Source: Saccharina japonica (lineage: Eukaryota; Sar; Phaeophyceae; Laminariales; Laminariaceae). From it: DNA of 64,000 nt. Below, piece by piece: positions 51,932-63,209 of the stretch (the first letter of the stretch is position 1; each line of letters starts with the position of its first letter). The translations under genes were made by a program, and so were the position numbers. The notes under the pieces were generated by a model, which worked only from the letters and a program-made list of their open reading frames with translations, was not told where the DNA came from and ran no database searches. Location: positions 62,001 to 126,000 of the forward strand of contig MEHQ01000919.1 in NCBI GenBank assembly GCA_008828725.1. Reading direction: 5' to 3'.

Positions 51932-52218
51932 TATTGATTGTGCTTGGTAATCGATACAGCAGGTATGATGACGGTTTCATATATTAGGGAGTTCATATAC
52001 TTGATGAGGCTTTCTCCATCTGTGAGGTCTCGTGCTTGCTGGTGACTTCCCTGACTTGCTTCCTTGGCTTGCTCGCTGCGCCTCGATGGTGGCCTGCGAG
52101 GTCCGACGATAATATATATACTTAACTACGTGGTTTATGTCTCCATGAGCAGCGCTCCAGCTCCCTGACCCTGCCCGCCTGTGCCAGGCCCCGGCATGCG
52201 CCCGAGGTCGTATCAATA
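51932..52218 (+). repeat. 3' LTR of LTR element B
   Basis: A 287 bp repeat preceded by the same purine-rich tract (GCAGGGAGGA) and followed by CTCCC. Confidence 0.85.
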
Positions 52219-53418
52219 CTCCCGCTTAAATCGATTGTAGCATGCCCATGCGAGTCGAATGCGTCGTTTGATCTCTGGCATAATGTCCGCGCTTGCGACG
52301 ACAAGACCACCAAGGTACCAAAAATGCATCGTTTGTTTATACCTTTGGCCCGCTGCTTCGATGACGAGCGGTGAGGTCCGGAGTGCTTGTTTTGGTGTCC
52401 TCAGCAGCATAGTCTCCGTTTTCTTTTCGGATAAGGTGAGACCAGCTGCTTCGAAAACGGTCACAATAACGGTCATCATCTTCGCAAGCCCTTCCGCCGA
52501 CTTAGACACAATGCCTGCATCGTCGGCGTACAGCATACCCCATACTGCCCTCCGTACACGTGCTAGTGGGTCCTCCCTCACTTCGTCCCCCCCGAGGTCC
52601 TCCTCGAGGTGAACCAGGTCCCTCAAGATGTCTGGGTCCTCACTGAAGCGTATCAGTACGGCGTGTATCACAGCAGCTAAGAAGATATTGAACAGAAGCG
52701 GTGACAGCACACATCCTTGCCGCAGCCCCTGAGTGACATCGAACCATTTAGAGTGCTCACCGTCATCCGTACGCACGCGAGCTTGCATGCCTTCGTGGAA
52801 CTGGCGGATAACGGTTAACATCTTCTCTGGTATGCCGAAGAGTGCGAGCACCACTCACAACAACTCTCGGTCGACGGAATCGTAAGCGTTCTGCAGGTCA
52901 ATGAAGCACATGTACAGGGGGATTTGTTTGGCTTGTCCGAGTTCTTGCAGTCGACGCACAACGAAAAGCATGTCGACTGTTGATCGTGCAGAACGAAAGG
53001 TGCACTGCTCCTCGGGGAGTATCCCTTCGGCCTCGCAGTAATTGCTGAGACATGACGCGACCATTTTCAGCAATACTTTGCCTGAATGGCCAACAAGCGA
53101 AATTCCTCGGTAGTTTGTTGCAATCGGATCGGTCCTTCTTTTTATAAAGGAGCTTAATGGTCGCGTCTTTCCATTGCTGGGGGACGTCACCCGTTCTCCA
53201 CACATTGACAAGCAAGTTGTGTAAGTACCGGATTAATTCGGGGTGGTCCAGTTCCAGTATTTCAGCCGGAAGGGAGTCTGGTCCCATCGCTTTCCAGTTT
53301 GGCATACCCCGGACTACCCCGGTCATGTCATCCATGGTCGGTTCATTTCCAAGCGATGGTGCCAGCGGTCGTTGTGGGAAAAGGGCGCTGATGGTTGGGT
53401 CAAGATTAGGCGGTTAGT
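52219..53418 (-). pseudogene. LINE reverse transcriptase core, copy B (longer)
   Basis: Carries more of the RT N-terminal side than copy A: PNWKAMGPDSLPAEILEL, then DVPQQWKDATIKLLYKKKD (the fingers motif), [50 protein letters not shown] and the catalytic YADD box. There is a one-base frameshift between KKKDRSDCN and NYRGIS (about 53125) and the shared in-frame TGA after DRELL (about 52852-52854). The frame closes near 53415, so the endonuclease side is missing and the element is 5' truncated, which is common for LINEs. The RT type is RTE/L1-like in general look; the clade is not assigned. Confidence 0.9.
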
Positions 53419-53419
53419 A

Positions 53420-53985
53420 CTCGTATAAATTGCTGTACGCATTGATTCGTTTATTTTTGTTTTTGTGAGGTATTTTCTCCCTATTTTCTTCCACTTGAGA
53501 GTTATTGCAGCTTGGCTTGCGAACCTCTGAGTACATGTTTGCCAATGGCATCAACAGCAGCAAGTAGTCTTAATAGTAGAGCATGCATGCGCAGCCAGTA
53601 ATATACAAAACATGGCCACAACAGCCAGCCCTGCGTAACATCTCAAAACCTATCTCGATAATGGCATGAAATATTGACGAGTAAGGACAAAACAACGAAA
53701 AAATGAAAAATGCTTCTTTGTGTCATACCGTATGATACGTATATACGACCTGTCGACACAGAGAAGGAAGTGATCTGCGGCCACAGCGCCAATTTTATCC
53801 GACCTTCTCTGCAGGCAGTACTCACGAAATCATTTCAGAGATATACGTACATCACGTATGCTGACATGCTGACCACGTTTGCATGGGTATGGCCCGTTGG
53901 TCGTTTCGACGTTAGACGTCGTCTGTTGGGCGTGCCACAACAACCAGAACATGAAGTGGTCACTTACCCTAGGTATTTTTGACAC
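53420..53985. other. Non-coding tract, no gene recognised
   Basis: No supportable gene. Only short compositional ORFs. Confidence 0.35.
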
Positions 53986-53986
53986 A

Positions 53987-54345
53987 GAAAGGGGGATACC
54001 TCTCTGCATAGTGACAAAAAGGGGGACGTTACGAAAAAAGGGGGACTTTCCCAAACTAAGTAGATGGAAAAGAGGATACCCTCGCGTAGGCATAACAAAA
54101 AGGGGGATATTCTCACACCCCCCTTTCGATCGCTCTCGTTCACCCGCTAAACATATGAAAAAAAAAAAAAACGCTGTGGATGGTGAAGAGGTGCCATGCG
54201 AGTGTGGCAAACGCATCAGATTTTAATTTCGAGTCGATTTGACAGAGTACATGGGCGTACCGGGCGGCGAAAACCGATGTCCCCCTTTTTGTAACGATAT
54301 AGGGGGGCGTACCCCTTTTTGTTAAATCCCCTACGTTACTACGTT
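53987..54345. repeat. Repeated ACAAAAAGGGGGA motif cluster
   Basis: AAAGGGGGA-type words occur about five times on the plus strand between 53987 and 54110 and twice in inverse form (CCCCCTTTTTGT and relatives) at 54285-54330. The two orientations face each other across about 200 bp, so this could be a small foldback element or the repeat-rich terminus of the AACGTTA element that follows. The inverse pair is shared with 22575-22645 and its B copy. Confidence 0.5.
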
Positions 54346-55680
54346 CACTAATTTCCAGATTTTGTTATAACAGAGTGTAAGTGTGTTAATGGTATTGGCG
54401 GGCCATCCCCTAACATGATGTTAGAGTGTTACCTTGATCCAGTGATGACCGCAGTATATGTTACGGTGTTAGGGTAGGCAGCCCACAGCGAGTAACATTA
54501 TGTTAGTGTGTTAGCGGAATTCCTAGTGGCCTTCGTAAAACACGTTATAGGGATAACGTACATGGTCAATGAAACGTTAACATTGTATTACCGTGTTAGC
54601 GACATCGGCCCGTGGCGAGTAGCGTTCTGTTAGTGTGTCACCGAAATTCCTACTCGCTCCCGTCACAAACGTTTGACGGGTATAACAGACATGGCCAATT
54701 AAACGCTTACGGAACACGATGCCAGTGTGCTATTAATAGCGGAATTGCTGGGATGTCGGCGAAATTGGATAACACGGCAACATTGTGTTACTCTGCGACG
54801 CCGCTTTACCACTAACACCGCTAACCAAGGTAACATGTGAGATCTCGGTGAAATCCAAAGGGTAACGTAGTAGCATTACGTTGGAACGACTTCGGCAACG
54901 GTAATTCAGTAACGTAATGTTAGGCCCGGATTGATTATTATGGTAACACAGTAACGAAATGTTGATATCAGATTTATACTGACAGTAACACCGAAACACC
55001 GAAACGTAGTGTTAGAGAGATCTCCGTATTTAGGCTGACATCCTACCATAATGTTATGTATCGGCCGGCTAAGACTGTAACGTATCCAACGTACGTTGAA
55101 TGTTACGTTATCCGAGCCTGAGACAATCAGACGGGGGGCCCCAATAACGTAGTGATAGTGCTGGCCACTGCGTTATGTTACTCAAGTGTGTTACTTGTAC
55201 CACAATGATAGGTTTAGCAGTGCTGGCAAACACGGCAACGTTAAGTTAGGGTGTTCTGTGTAACACTCCTCCTAAAGGTGACACAATGTTAGTGTATTAT
55301 GTCTTAGGCTGCGTAGACAGTAACCATACGTGATCGTGTTAGTAGATCTGCAGTATCGACCTGGTCATATTAGAGTGATGATGTACGTGTTTGGTCAGAG
55401 CCTAACGTTGTGTTACAGTGTCACTATTAATAGTAGTTCAAGGACGGATCACAGCGTATCATAATGTTACTGTACCAGAGCTGGACGAGATCGAGCAGAA
55501 ACATCATTTTAAGGCGTGTGCACGTTCGTGGGTTTCCAGTCAACACTGTTACCGCGTTACCGTGACAGCTTCTCCAGTGTTAATATTATGTGAGTACGTT
55601 GTCACGTCCCTGTGCTGGGCCTCATAACGTAGATACGTGTTATCTCAGTGTTACCTTATCCGAGGTGTTTTAACATAAAT
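54262..55680 (+). repeat. AACGTTA-rich degenerate repeat, long copy
   Basis: About 1.4 kb in which TAACGTTA, GTTACGTTA, TGTTAGTGTGTTA and their variants recur on both strands every few tens of bases. At least one diverged tandem unit of about 135 bp is visible (54485-54610 against 54617-54760; shared GCGAGTA-C-TT-TGTTAGTGTGT and ATGG-CAAT-AAACG). There is no coding capacity. The copies at 22501 and 45665 are internally deleted versions of its left part, so it behaves like a dispersed element and not a local satellite. Confidence 0.55.
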
Positions 55681-57230
55681 TAATCACCCACCCAGGTTTA
55701 CCCCCTGAAAGGTCCAGCAATATCTCCGCCATATGCTACAGAACACCTGGCGGGCGAAGGAAACGGAAACGGAAGAATAGACTCGACCAGGACTGCTGTT
55801 GCGTACGGAAGCCGGCTGCACGGGCGGTGGAACTACGGAGAGGTGGGGACGGATATCGTGCGTATCGGGGTGAGAACTGCTTCATAAAAAAAACGTGATG
55901 TATCTATTGCATTGCCATCGTTTTGGTCACGTCTACTCGTAATACATACCTGGTACATAAACATTACTTGCGTGTGTCTTACTGTTCTGGGCACACTAGG
56001 GTACGAGGCCCTGCTGCGCTCTCACAGAATCTGCGACGACCTGTTGCACCCTCAGAAAGTCTACGAATATTCTTCGTTTTCATTTATTTGCCATGTCTTC
56101 TTCAAGTTCTATTACTTTGTATCGCTGTATTTTGTCGTTTTCTTTCGATTTTCTTTCCTTTCGTCGCTTTTATTGCGGTTGTCTTGATTATCTCATGTTT
56201 TTCATGTTTTTCGGTATTTTTTTCATCAAGTTCGCTTTGACTTGAGTTTGGTAATTTTTTGTGCTTCATTATTATTTTGTGAGCTGTTCAAGCCGAACAA
56301 CTATTCGCCGAACGGTTGCACGTTACTACGTACCTGCTTCTGCTGGGTCTGGCGCACAAAGCTTTGCTTTCTTTACTCCCTTAAGTATAGGTACTGTTTG
56401 TTGTCGGTTTCTTCCGTTTTTGTTTCGTTTTGTCAAATTGTTTACGGATTTATCGATTGTCTCGATTTTAGTGTGTTTGGACTGCTGTTATTTATTTCCG
56501 ATTTTTCAGCTGCCTCAAGCGTGGAGCTCTTGGCATTTACAAGTCATAAGTTGCACCAAACAATGGACCTCTGTCAGCTCGTGTATTTGTTCAATTCCTC
56601 CTTGAGCGAGGGAAGCGGGCGGAGGCCGCCCGTGGAGCAATGTGCCTCGGATATCCCTACAATTAATAGTGAAACATGAAACACCCGAGATCTGATTTGT
56701 AGGGGTCGCTATTGATAGGACATGACCGGAATGTAAGTTGCGGGGGCCGCCGATGAAATAGAAAATGTCCCCACCATTCATGTCGATGGTTGCCAGTTAA
56801 CATAACTTGACAGATACAGATTCCGAAGGTTGACTTATCAGTACGAATTGTCCATCTTAACGAATTTCTGAGGTAGCCAAGTACTGAATGAATGCTCTAA
56901 ACGCCCCGGAGACCCCTTTTCAGCAAAAACGAGCATATTCCGGCGTAAACGCTCCCTCTTTAAACAAAATAGCAAAACACACCCCAGCCACACGGTAAAC
57001 ACCCCTCTTTGATTTTCTTGAGTGAACACCGCGGGGCAGAGCTCGCAAGGCGTTTGAGTGAAGGCAATGCAGGTGTTTCCAAACAGGCAAGAGTTTGATT
57101 GAAATACATATTAATAGGAAGATGTTGGCATATGGGAAGATGCACGTGTTGCGTAACAGCAACAGGCGTAACAAGCCGAGGACAAATTACCAAACATGTT
57201 TAAGACGTGCTGCCTTTCGAAGCATTACCT
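55681..57230. other. Non-coding tract, no gene recognised
   Basis: T-rich stretches (about 56080-56530) generate ORFs of up to 145 codons that are Phe-, Leu- and Ser-rich with no motif, and are probably chance. Confidence 0.4.
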
Positions 57231-57480
57231 GGTATCAACCAGCCCCTTGAACAAGTTCGTACTATCACATTGGGATTTGGAGTGTATATCAGCTCGTGCT
57301 GCAGATGATGGTATCTGGTATCAACCAGCCCCTTGCACACGTTCGTACCATCACATTGGGATTTGGAGTGTATATCAGCTCGTGCTGCTGATGATGGTAT
57401 CTGGTATCAACCAGCCCCTTGCACACGTTCGTACCATCACATTGGGATTTGGAGTGTATATCAGCTCGTGCTGATTATGG
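57231..57480 (+). repeat. Three tandem 86 bp units
   Basis: Units start at 57231, 57317 and 57403, each GGTATCAACCAGCCCCTTG through a GGATTTGGAGTGTATATCAG block to a CTCGTGCTG end. They differ at only a few positions, so expansion is recent. The period is not a multiple of three, which argues against coding repeats. Confidence 0.9.
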
Positions 57481-57629
57481 GCTCGCCAACTGATGACCAG
57501 AGAAGACACAGCCCACGTAACGTTATATCGATGAGGCAAACGTTCAGGCAATATATAGCAGTATCAGGTCCAATATCAGGCCCAAACCCCCGCCAATGCT
57601 CCTGGATCAAATGCCCAAATCTCGAACCA

Positions 57630-58127
57630 CCTGCAAACCGCAACGTTCGCCAATACTGTACAGCATGTGCCCAACCTGAGCATTGACGTCGCCCGCAAAC
57701 ACACATCGCTACAGCTCGACAACCTCATCGCCGGCACCCGCCCCGCCAACCTCCTTCTCGGTGCGACTCTCATCGCCGCTGTCGTCGTCGGGGCATCGAA
57801 GGCCGGTGTACTCCGTTGCCGCGAGCTTCGTCGCCGTCGAGTAGGATTGCCGTCTGCTCGGCCCCACCGAACGCTCCAGTGCAAACCTCGCACGGTGAAC
57901 ACGCGAGAGTGTCCGTCCGCGCTGTAGGACCTGCTGAGCAGCAGGCGCGGTCGCAGGCGGGACCGGGCGCCGGCGTGCCCTCCCTCGTGGGCGCCGCCTG
58001 GCCGGGACGGCGTGCAGTTGGAGTTGTCTGTGTTTTTATCGGTGCTGGGTGCCTTCTCGGTGCTGCACGATTGCAACATGACCCAACACCACTTCTTGCT
58101 ACGGCAGGGCTGTTGCCGAGGGTGTGA
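57630..58127. other. GC-rich, coding-like island
   Basis: About 0.5 kb markedly richer in GC than its surroundings, with open frames on both strands. The forward frame from an ACAG/C junction near 57660 reads through LSIDVARKHTSLQLDNLIAG and LLLGATLIAAVVVGAS to a stop at 57927. A minus frame has a cysteine-rich segment (DRACCS, then ACSPCEVC). Either could be an exon of a host gene. No family is recognised and strand cannot be decided. Confidence 0.3.
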
Positions 58128-58129
58128 GA

Positions 58130-59020
58130 CGGAGGTTTTTCTGTTTATAGACCGGAGATATTCCCCCCAAAGAACGCCCCAGCCACGTAGTAAATACCCC
58201 GGGTGAGGGGATTACTATTAATGACACTGTGACGGTGATAGCAATTGTCGACCGCAATGATTCAAATGCGAGCTGGTTCCAGCAAGACCCGTCACATTTC
58301 ACCTTCGGGTCTTGAAACAATGAACACGTTGGAATATCCGACGGAAAAATTATCGCCATAACCGCATCAACAAGGGGAACGCATCGGTGTGAATAATATT
58401 TTTGAAGATGGGAGCCGTGCTATTGTTAGAACGTTAAATTACGTAAGCAGGCGGGAAAATAAATAACAAAAAAAACAGAATCTAACACGAAAACAGTGTA
58501 TTTTTTGCCATTTAGGTGACAGTGCGACGATATTTATTGCTTGACTCGTAATAATACGGCACCAGCACACTTAGTAATGGTCTTGGTTAACAGTCAATAG
58601 GTTTAGAAAAAAAAGTTGCAATCGGCCAAATCGGCCTACTTTGAGCCTTTTTTCGGTTCATTTTGGGCCTATTTTCGACCAAATTGCTAATATCCCTACA
58701 CATCGTATGAAATCATTTTTGCGCCATGGTTTTTGGGAGCTGATGAAAAAAAAGGTCTGGCTGTTCTCCATGGCAATATGGAAAATGTGACGGCTGTTCA
58801 TTTTTTTCGTACATCAGTTAAAACTCCAAAGATGGCAGAAAACAAAAAAAAATAAAAATCGTAAAATTGCGCTTCGAGAACGAAAACAAAATAGAAAAGA
58901 CCCTACAACAAACCCTGGCGAAAAGTTTCGAAGCCAAAAAGTTCGGCCTGTAGTTGGAACCAGCTTGTGGCAGTCTACAGCGTGCTTTTGTCTCCACACT
59001 AAAGCTGATAGGGGTGTCTA
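58130..59020. other. AT-rich non-coding tract
   Basis: No gene recognised. Contains several A-runs and an AATCGGCC repeat near 58620. Confidence 0.4.
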
Positions 59021-59023
59021 TTA

Positions 59024-60387
59024 CAGTGGTGGTCCCTCAGTAGCGCCGGTTGCCGCAATGGCGCCGGTCTTTTTGGCTGGCACAGACTCAACCCGCAGTA
59101 ATGCCGGTACGGGCACTGCTGCGGGACTGCGCTTACAAATGCCGGTGTTGGCAATACGCCGTTCCCGAGAAGTGCCGGATCGTACACGTTACACCCTACA
59201 GCTGACGTGTTACATATCAGTACAACTGTATCTCCATTAAAAAATTAACAAATAATGATTTTGAATAGTTAATGCCTGGTATAAAATACCTCAGCTGCCG
59301 TATCTACAAACATGAATTATTTAACAGGTACACTACGTACCGGCCCTCTCGAAAGAAATAGCCCCAAAAGAAACTCAGCCTAAACATTTACGGCGGAAAT
59401 AAGAAAGTCGACAGCTACTATACTGAAGTTAGTGTGGGACACACCCCCTTCTCAAATAGGAAAGTCAGCCTAAGCCCGATTTCTGGTTTCTTATAAGCGG
59501 GCCGGTACTGTAGATGCTCCCAGTACCTGGGTATTTTGCCCATTGGTACTGCTCACACTGCGAGTATTTGCAGCACGAAAACACTCTCAATGTGCGCAGA
59601 ATACTCGGAGAATGAAGCATACTTCGGCCCTCTGTGGACCGGTTGGATACTTCCATCCTTATTGTTTTACAGAAAACAATTACAGATGGTCCCACGAGTG
59701 GGAGTTGTAGGAAATTATTTCGGATACTCTGAATACTGCAAGTCTTTCGGATGTTTGTACAGCGGGCACTGCTTGTAGTGTGGGTTCTGTACTGCTCATA
59801 ATCGCAGTACTTGCAGTATTGGGGGATTCCGCAATGATCAGTCCCAGTATTAGCAGTATGTGGGTCGCCAGTACTGCAATACTCTCAGTACTCGGAGTAC
59901 GAAATACACTCGATACTCGGAATAAAAACTATACTGGGAGCATCTGTCAACAAGTATAAAACACACGGTTTCGCAGCATCTGCTTGCTGTACTGCCCTGC
60001 GAGTACAGCACCCAGCAACCGGCGCCACCAGTAGATGCACTAGCACCAGCAGTAGAGACATCAGCACCACCCGTCGAACAGAGCATGCCCTATGCCGCTT
60101 ACCATGCGCACCCTCACTGCTTTGCCGAAGCGAAGCACATGTGTATGTCCAGATATCTTACCGAGGTCCCAGCCCGCCGTGACGCATTGGAGTCCCCCTT
60201 CATTCGTACAGCATTCTAGTTGGCCGAAGTATATGTAAAAGTAGCTTGGAAAATGCTCCGTGAAACAAGATAACTCTTCAGCAGTGCCGGTCCACTCCTG
60301 AGGGACCATTCGGAGCAGTGACTGTTGCCGCAGTAGTGCCGGTATTTCTGGCTCGCACGTACCGGCACTACATTAGGACCACTACTG
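59024..60387. mobile_element. 1.36 kb TIR element, CAGTRGTGGTCC ends
   Basis: The left end CAGTGGTGGTCCCTCAGTAG and right end (reverse complement CAGTAGTGGTCCTAATGTAG) are followed by GCGCCGGT or TGCCGGT, with TA on both sides (59022-59023 and 60388-60389). Subterminal copies of GTGCCGGT/GCGCCGGT recur in both orientations. Tip and target match Tc1/mariner or pogo-like DNA transposons and the 195 bp MITE at 40577. The interior has no transposase and includes a copy of the dispersed 130 bp repeat (59385-59500), so it is a non-autonomous composite. Confidence 0.75.
59385..59500 (+). repeat. Dispersed ~130 bp repeat, copy 4
   Basis: Matches 31480-31780 and 5080-5201 (GGAAATAAGAAA, TGAAGTTAGTGT, CCCCTTCTCAAATA, TCAGCCTAAGC, TTTCTGGTTTCTTATAAG). 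It is nested inside the TIR element at 59024. Confidence 0.55.
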
Positions 60388-60389
60388 TA

Positions 60390-61085
60390 ATAGTAAATAG
60401 TCTTGCAAAGTAATTGGGATGGTGCAAATCAATCGTAAGTTCCCGGACAATAGTGCCAGACGGGTTATATATTAGCTCAATAGTACCGGGCAATAGGGTG
60501 ATACCGCGCGTAATCTATCTATATCATACTGAGGACCAACGCCCAAACGGGTAGGGTGGATCTTGACTGATCCGAGTCTAGCGGGGAGGCTTTTTGGCTT
60601 GGGTTTTCGTTGGTGGATGAGCTTCGGCAAGTTCCACACTACCCGGAGAGTTTACTTTTCGGGTGGCTATTCCCACCGCACCGGGCCCCTTCGGGGGTCA
60701 GGTCGGGTCAACATGCTCAAGTCTCCGGAGTAGTCGGCAGCAAGGGCTGATACTTCCGAGGGGGTATGAAGTGAATTGACACACGACACAGAGTGAGACG
60801 TGGAAGTGTGGAGGGCGTAAGCTTTATTTCTACCCATCTGCCGGAGGATATATATTTTTTTAATCTAAAATTATAAGCTGCCATTATGTCTGTAGTTGGG
60901 TAGCGCTATCCAGAGCGGCTCAGCCCCACCTTACCCAATGGGTAGGGAGGCTAGGTGCCACAACCCGCAGAACGCCGGGTCCCATGCCGCGCCGAGCTGT
61001 GGCCGTGGCACAATCCCGACGCAGTTCTGGCAGCCATCTAGCCAGCCAAACTGCTATCTTACAATTTTTGAAATACTATTCTGGC
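60390..61085. other. Non-coding tract before the satellite
   Basis: GC-rich sequence with a small inverted relation between GGGTAGGGTGG (about 60550) and CCACCTTACCC (about 60928). No gene recognised. It could be part of an unidentified element. Confidence 0.35.
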
Positions 61086-61089
61086 ACCT

Positions 61090-62890
61090 GATTGGTTGTC
61101 CATGCCAGTGGCCGCTGGTTCGTTCTAAAACAAAAGGTGCTGAAAAGAGCCATCGAGATTCCGTCACACCCGGGGAGGATAGGGTCTCATCCCCGGACAA
61201 AACAAAAATCCATATCTCTACAACTCCGTCCAACCGGGGGTAAAAGCGACGATTTCCCGGGTCGACACTGCTCCGCACGGTATGGAAACCCCACCCCCAT
61301 CGGTTGATCACTGATTGGCTGAGGCTCAGGGAACCAGCGGCACCGGGCGACGATAGGATCCCATCGCCGCACCATAAATCATTCCATACATCTGCAAATC
61401 AAACATACCGGGGGCAAAAACGGACAACTCCGGTCGATACCCCTGCGCAAGGTGTGGAAACCCCAATCCCACTGGCCGATTGCTGACTAGGCTGGGGCAA
61501 ATAGAACCAGCACGCGGTGAGAGGTGCCCCTCGGGGAACGGCGAGATCTCACCGCACCCGGGAATGATAGTGTTCCGTCCCCGGATCATAAATTATTCCA
61601 TACATCTACAAATCCCAACAACCCGGCGACAAAAACGGACACCCCCCGGTTTGATGCCCCGCAAGGTGTGGAAACCCCAACCCCACTGACTGATTTACGG
61701 TTACCCGGCAACGGCGAAACCCCGCCTTAGCCAGGGACGATAAGATCCCATCCCCAGATCAGGAATCCTTCCATCCGTTCACAACTGCAACAACCCGGCG
61801 ACGGAAAACCACACCCCCTGGGTCGATAACGCAATCCCGCCGCACCCGAAGACGATAGGGGCGCATCCCCATTTCGGAAATCCCTCATCATCTCTACAAC
61901 TCCAACCACTCAGAGAAAAATGACCCCCCCGGCTCAAACTAGCTTCGCACGGTGTGGAAACCCCGGCCCCACCGGCCGATTGCTGATTGGCCGGGACTCG
62001 TACTGAAGCCAGCGCCACCCGGGGACGATAGGGCCCCATTCCCGGATCGGAAATCCGTCACTACATCTACAACTCCAACAGCCCGGGGACTAAAACCGGG
62101 AACCCCCGGGTTGACACGGCCCGGCACGGTGTGAAAACCACAGCCCCACCGGCCGAACGCTGATTGGCCGGGGCTCGAAAATAAATCAAGCGCAACTTCC
62201 AACAGCCCGGGGACAAAACCCGAGACCCCCCCCAGGCCGATAGCGCCGCTCACGGTGTGGAAACCCCAGTTCCACTGGCACTGTCGCTGATTGACCGTGG
62301 TTGGAAGAAAAGAAATAGAGCCACCGCCACCCCGGGACGATGGGGCCCCGTCCCCGAATCGCGAATCCCTCCATACATCTACAACTCCAACGACCTGGGG
62401 ACAAAAACCGATTTCCCCGGGTCGACATCGAGTTGCATGGTGTGGAAACCCCAATCCCACCCGTCGATCGCTGATTGGCTGGATATCTACAATAAACTCA
62501 GTCCAACCCGGGGACGATAGGGCCCCATCCCCGGATCGGAAACCGCTCTATACATCTACAACTTCAACACGGAGACGAAAACCGAGCCCCCTCGGGTCGA
62601 CATCGTCCCGCACGGTCTGGAAACCCTAACCCCACTAGCTCTATCACTGATTGACTGCGGTAGCTTTGAGGGTCCGCCACACGCGGGAAGGATAAGGTCT
62701 CATCCCAGATAGTAAATAATTCCATACATCTACAACTCCGACAAACCGAGGACAAACACAAGGATCCCCCGGGTCGATACCACCCGGCGCGGTGTGGAGA
62801 TCCCAACCCCACTGACCGTATCACTGATTGGCTGAAGTTCGGGGGGCCAGCGCCACCCGGGGAGGATACATTGTCACCCCCGCATAATAA
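61090..62890 (+). repeat. ~175 bp satellite array, about ten monomers
   Basis: Monomers carry the same landmarks in order: CTGATTGGC, CACCCGGGGACGATAGG or a relative, GCCCCATCCCCGGATCGGAAA or a relative, TACATCTACAACTCCAAC, CCCCCGGGTCGACA and CACGGTGTGGAAACCCC. The GGAAACC landmark lies near 61283, 61457, 61671, 61959, 62259, 62444 and 62621, with degenerate versions near 62136 and 62794. Usual spacing is 173-185 bp, with shortened and fused units around 61760-61960 and 62136-62259. Monomers are diverged from each other. There are no genes; short ORFs just follow the period. Confidence 0.85.
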
Positions 62891-62905
62891 GCACTAACAT
62901 ACCTA

Positions 62906-63207
62906 CCGTAATCATGCGAGAGCTGGCACCCATCGGAAGGTTGGCACCCATCGGAGAGATAGAACCGGGGTGCGATAACAAACACAACGTAGAAACATTT
63001 AATCGTGTTTTCGCACCCCCATCGGAGAGATCGCACCCGGGTGCGATCTCTCCGACATAAATAGAAATTTGAGGGCCACCGCAGCGGGTCTGTGGTAGGT
63101 AATATTCTCATTCTTTCATACTCCGATGATATATCGCCAGTGCGCCACTCCTCTCAAACGTACCGTACTTTACCAACGCATGGTAGGTCAAGTCGTTTTT
63201 GGTAGCT
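62906..63207 (+). mobile_element. TIR element, CCGTAATCATG family, copy C (left end)
   Basis: The first ~300 bp match the left ends of the elements at 21665 and 44840, including TIR, repeated GCACCCATCGGAGAGAT motifs and a perfect 34 bp palindrome (TCGGAGAGATCGCACCC and its complement, 63022-63055). TA precedes it (62904-62905). After GGTCAAGTCGTTTT it departs completely from the short copies. No right end occurs before the window stops, so this copy is longer than 1.09 kb or is truncated at about 63207. Confidence 0.75.
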
Positions 63208-63209
63208 TT

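Larger units (their letters stand above)
47573..52218 (+). mobile_element. Non-autonomous LTR retroelement in a LINE, copy B
   Basis: Fossil-type element and the same insertion event as 24405-29073. It sits at the same LINE position with CTCCC on both sides (47568-47572 and 52219-52223). LTRs are at 47573-47860 and 51932-52218. Parts are the same: 5' LTR, gag-like coiled-coil region, a long non-coding 3' half with tandem duplications, a purine tract and the 3' LTR. The coding area is broken in several places, more than in copy A. Much of the extra damage may be sequencing error. Confidence 0.85.
42029..53081 (+). repeat. Segmental duplication, copy B (~11.05 kb)
   Basis: Direct copy of 18943-29936. 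The offset is 23.09 kb up to the GTA array, then about 23.16 kb, shrinking again toward the right end because copy B has lost scattered single bases. Unlike copy A, the LINE here continues past the right edge to about 53418. Copy B contains one N (48996) and many one-base gaps in the GTA array and in the 3' half of the LTR element, a pattern more typical of unpolished reads than of evolution. Confidence 0.9.

Noticed and set aside
56242-56679. A 145-codon ORF in T-rich DNA
   Set aside because: Composition-driven Phe/Leu/Ser string with an overlapping frame of similar length.
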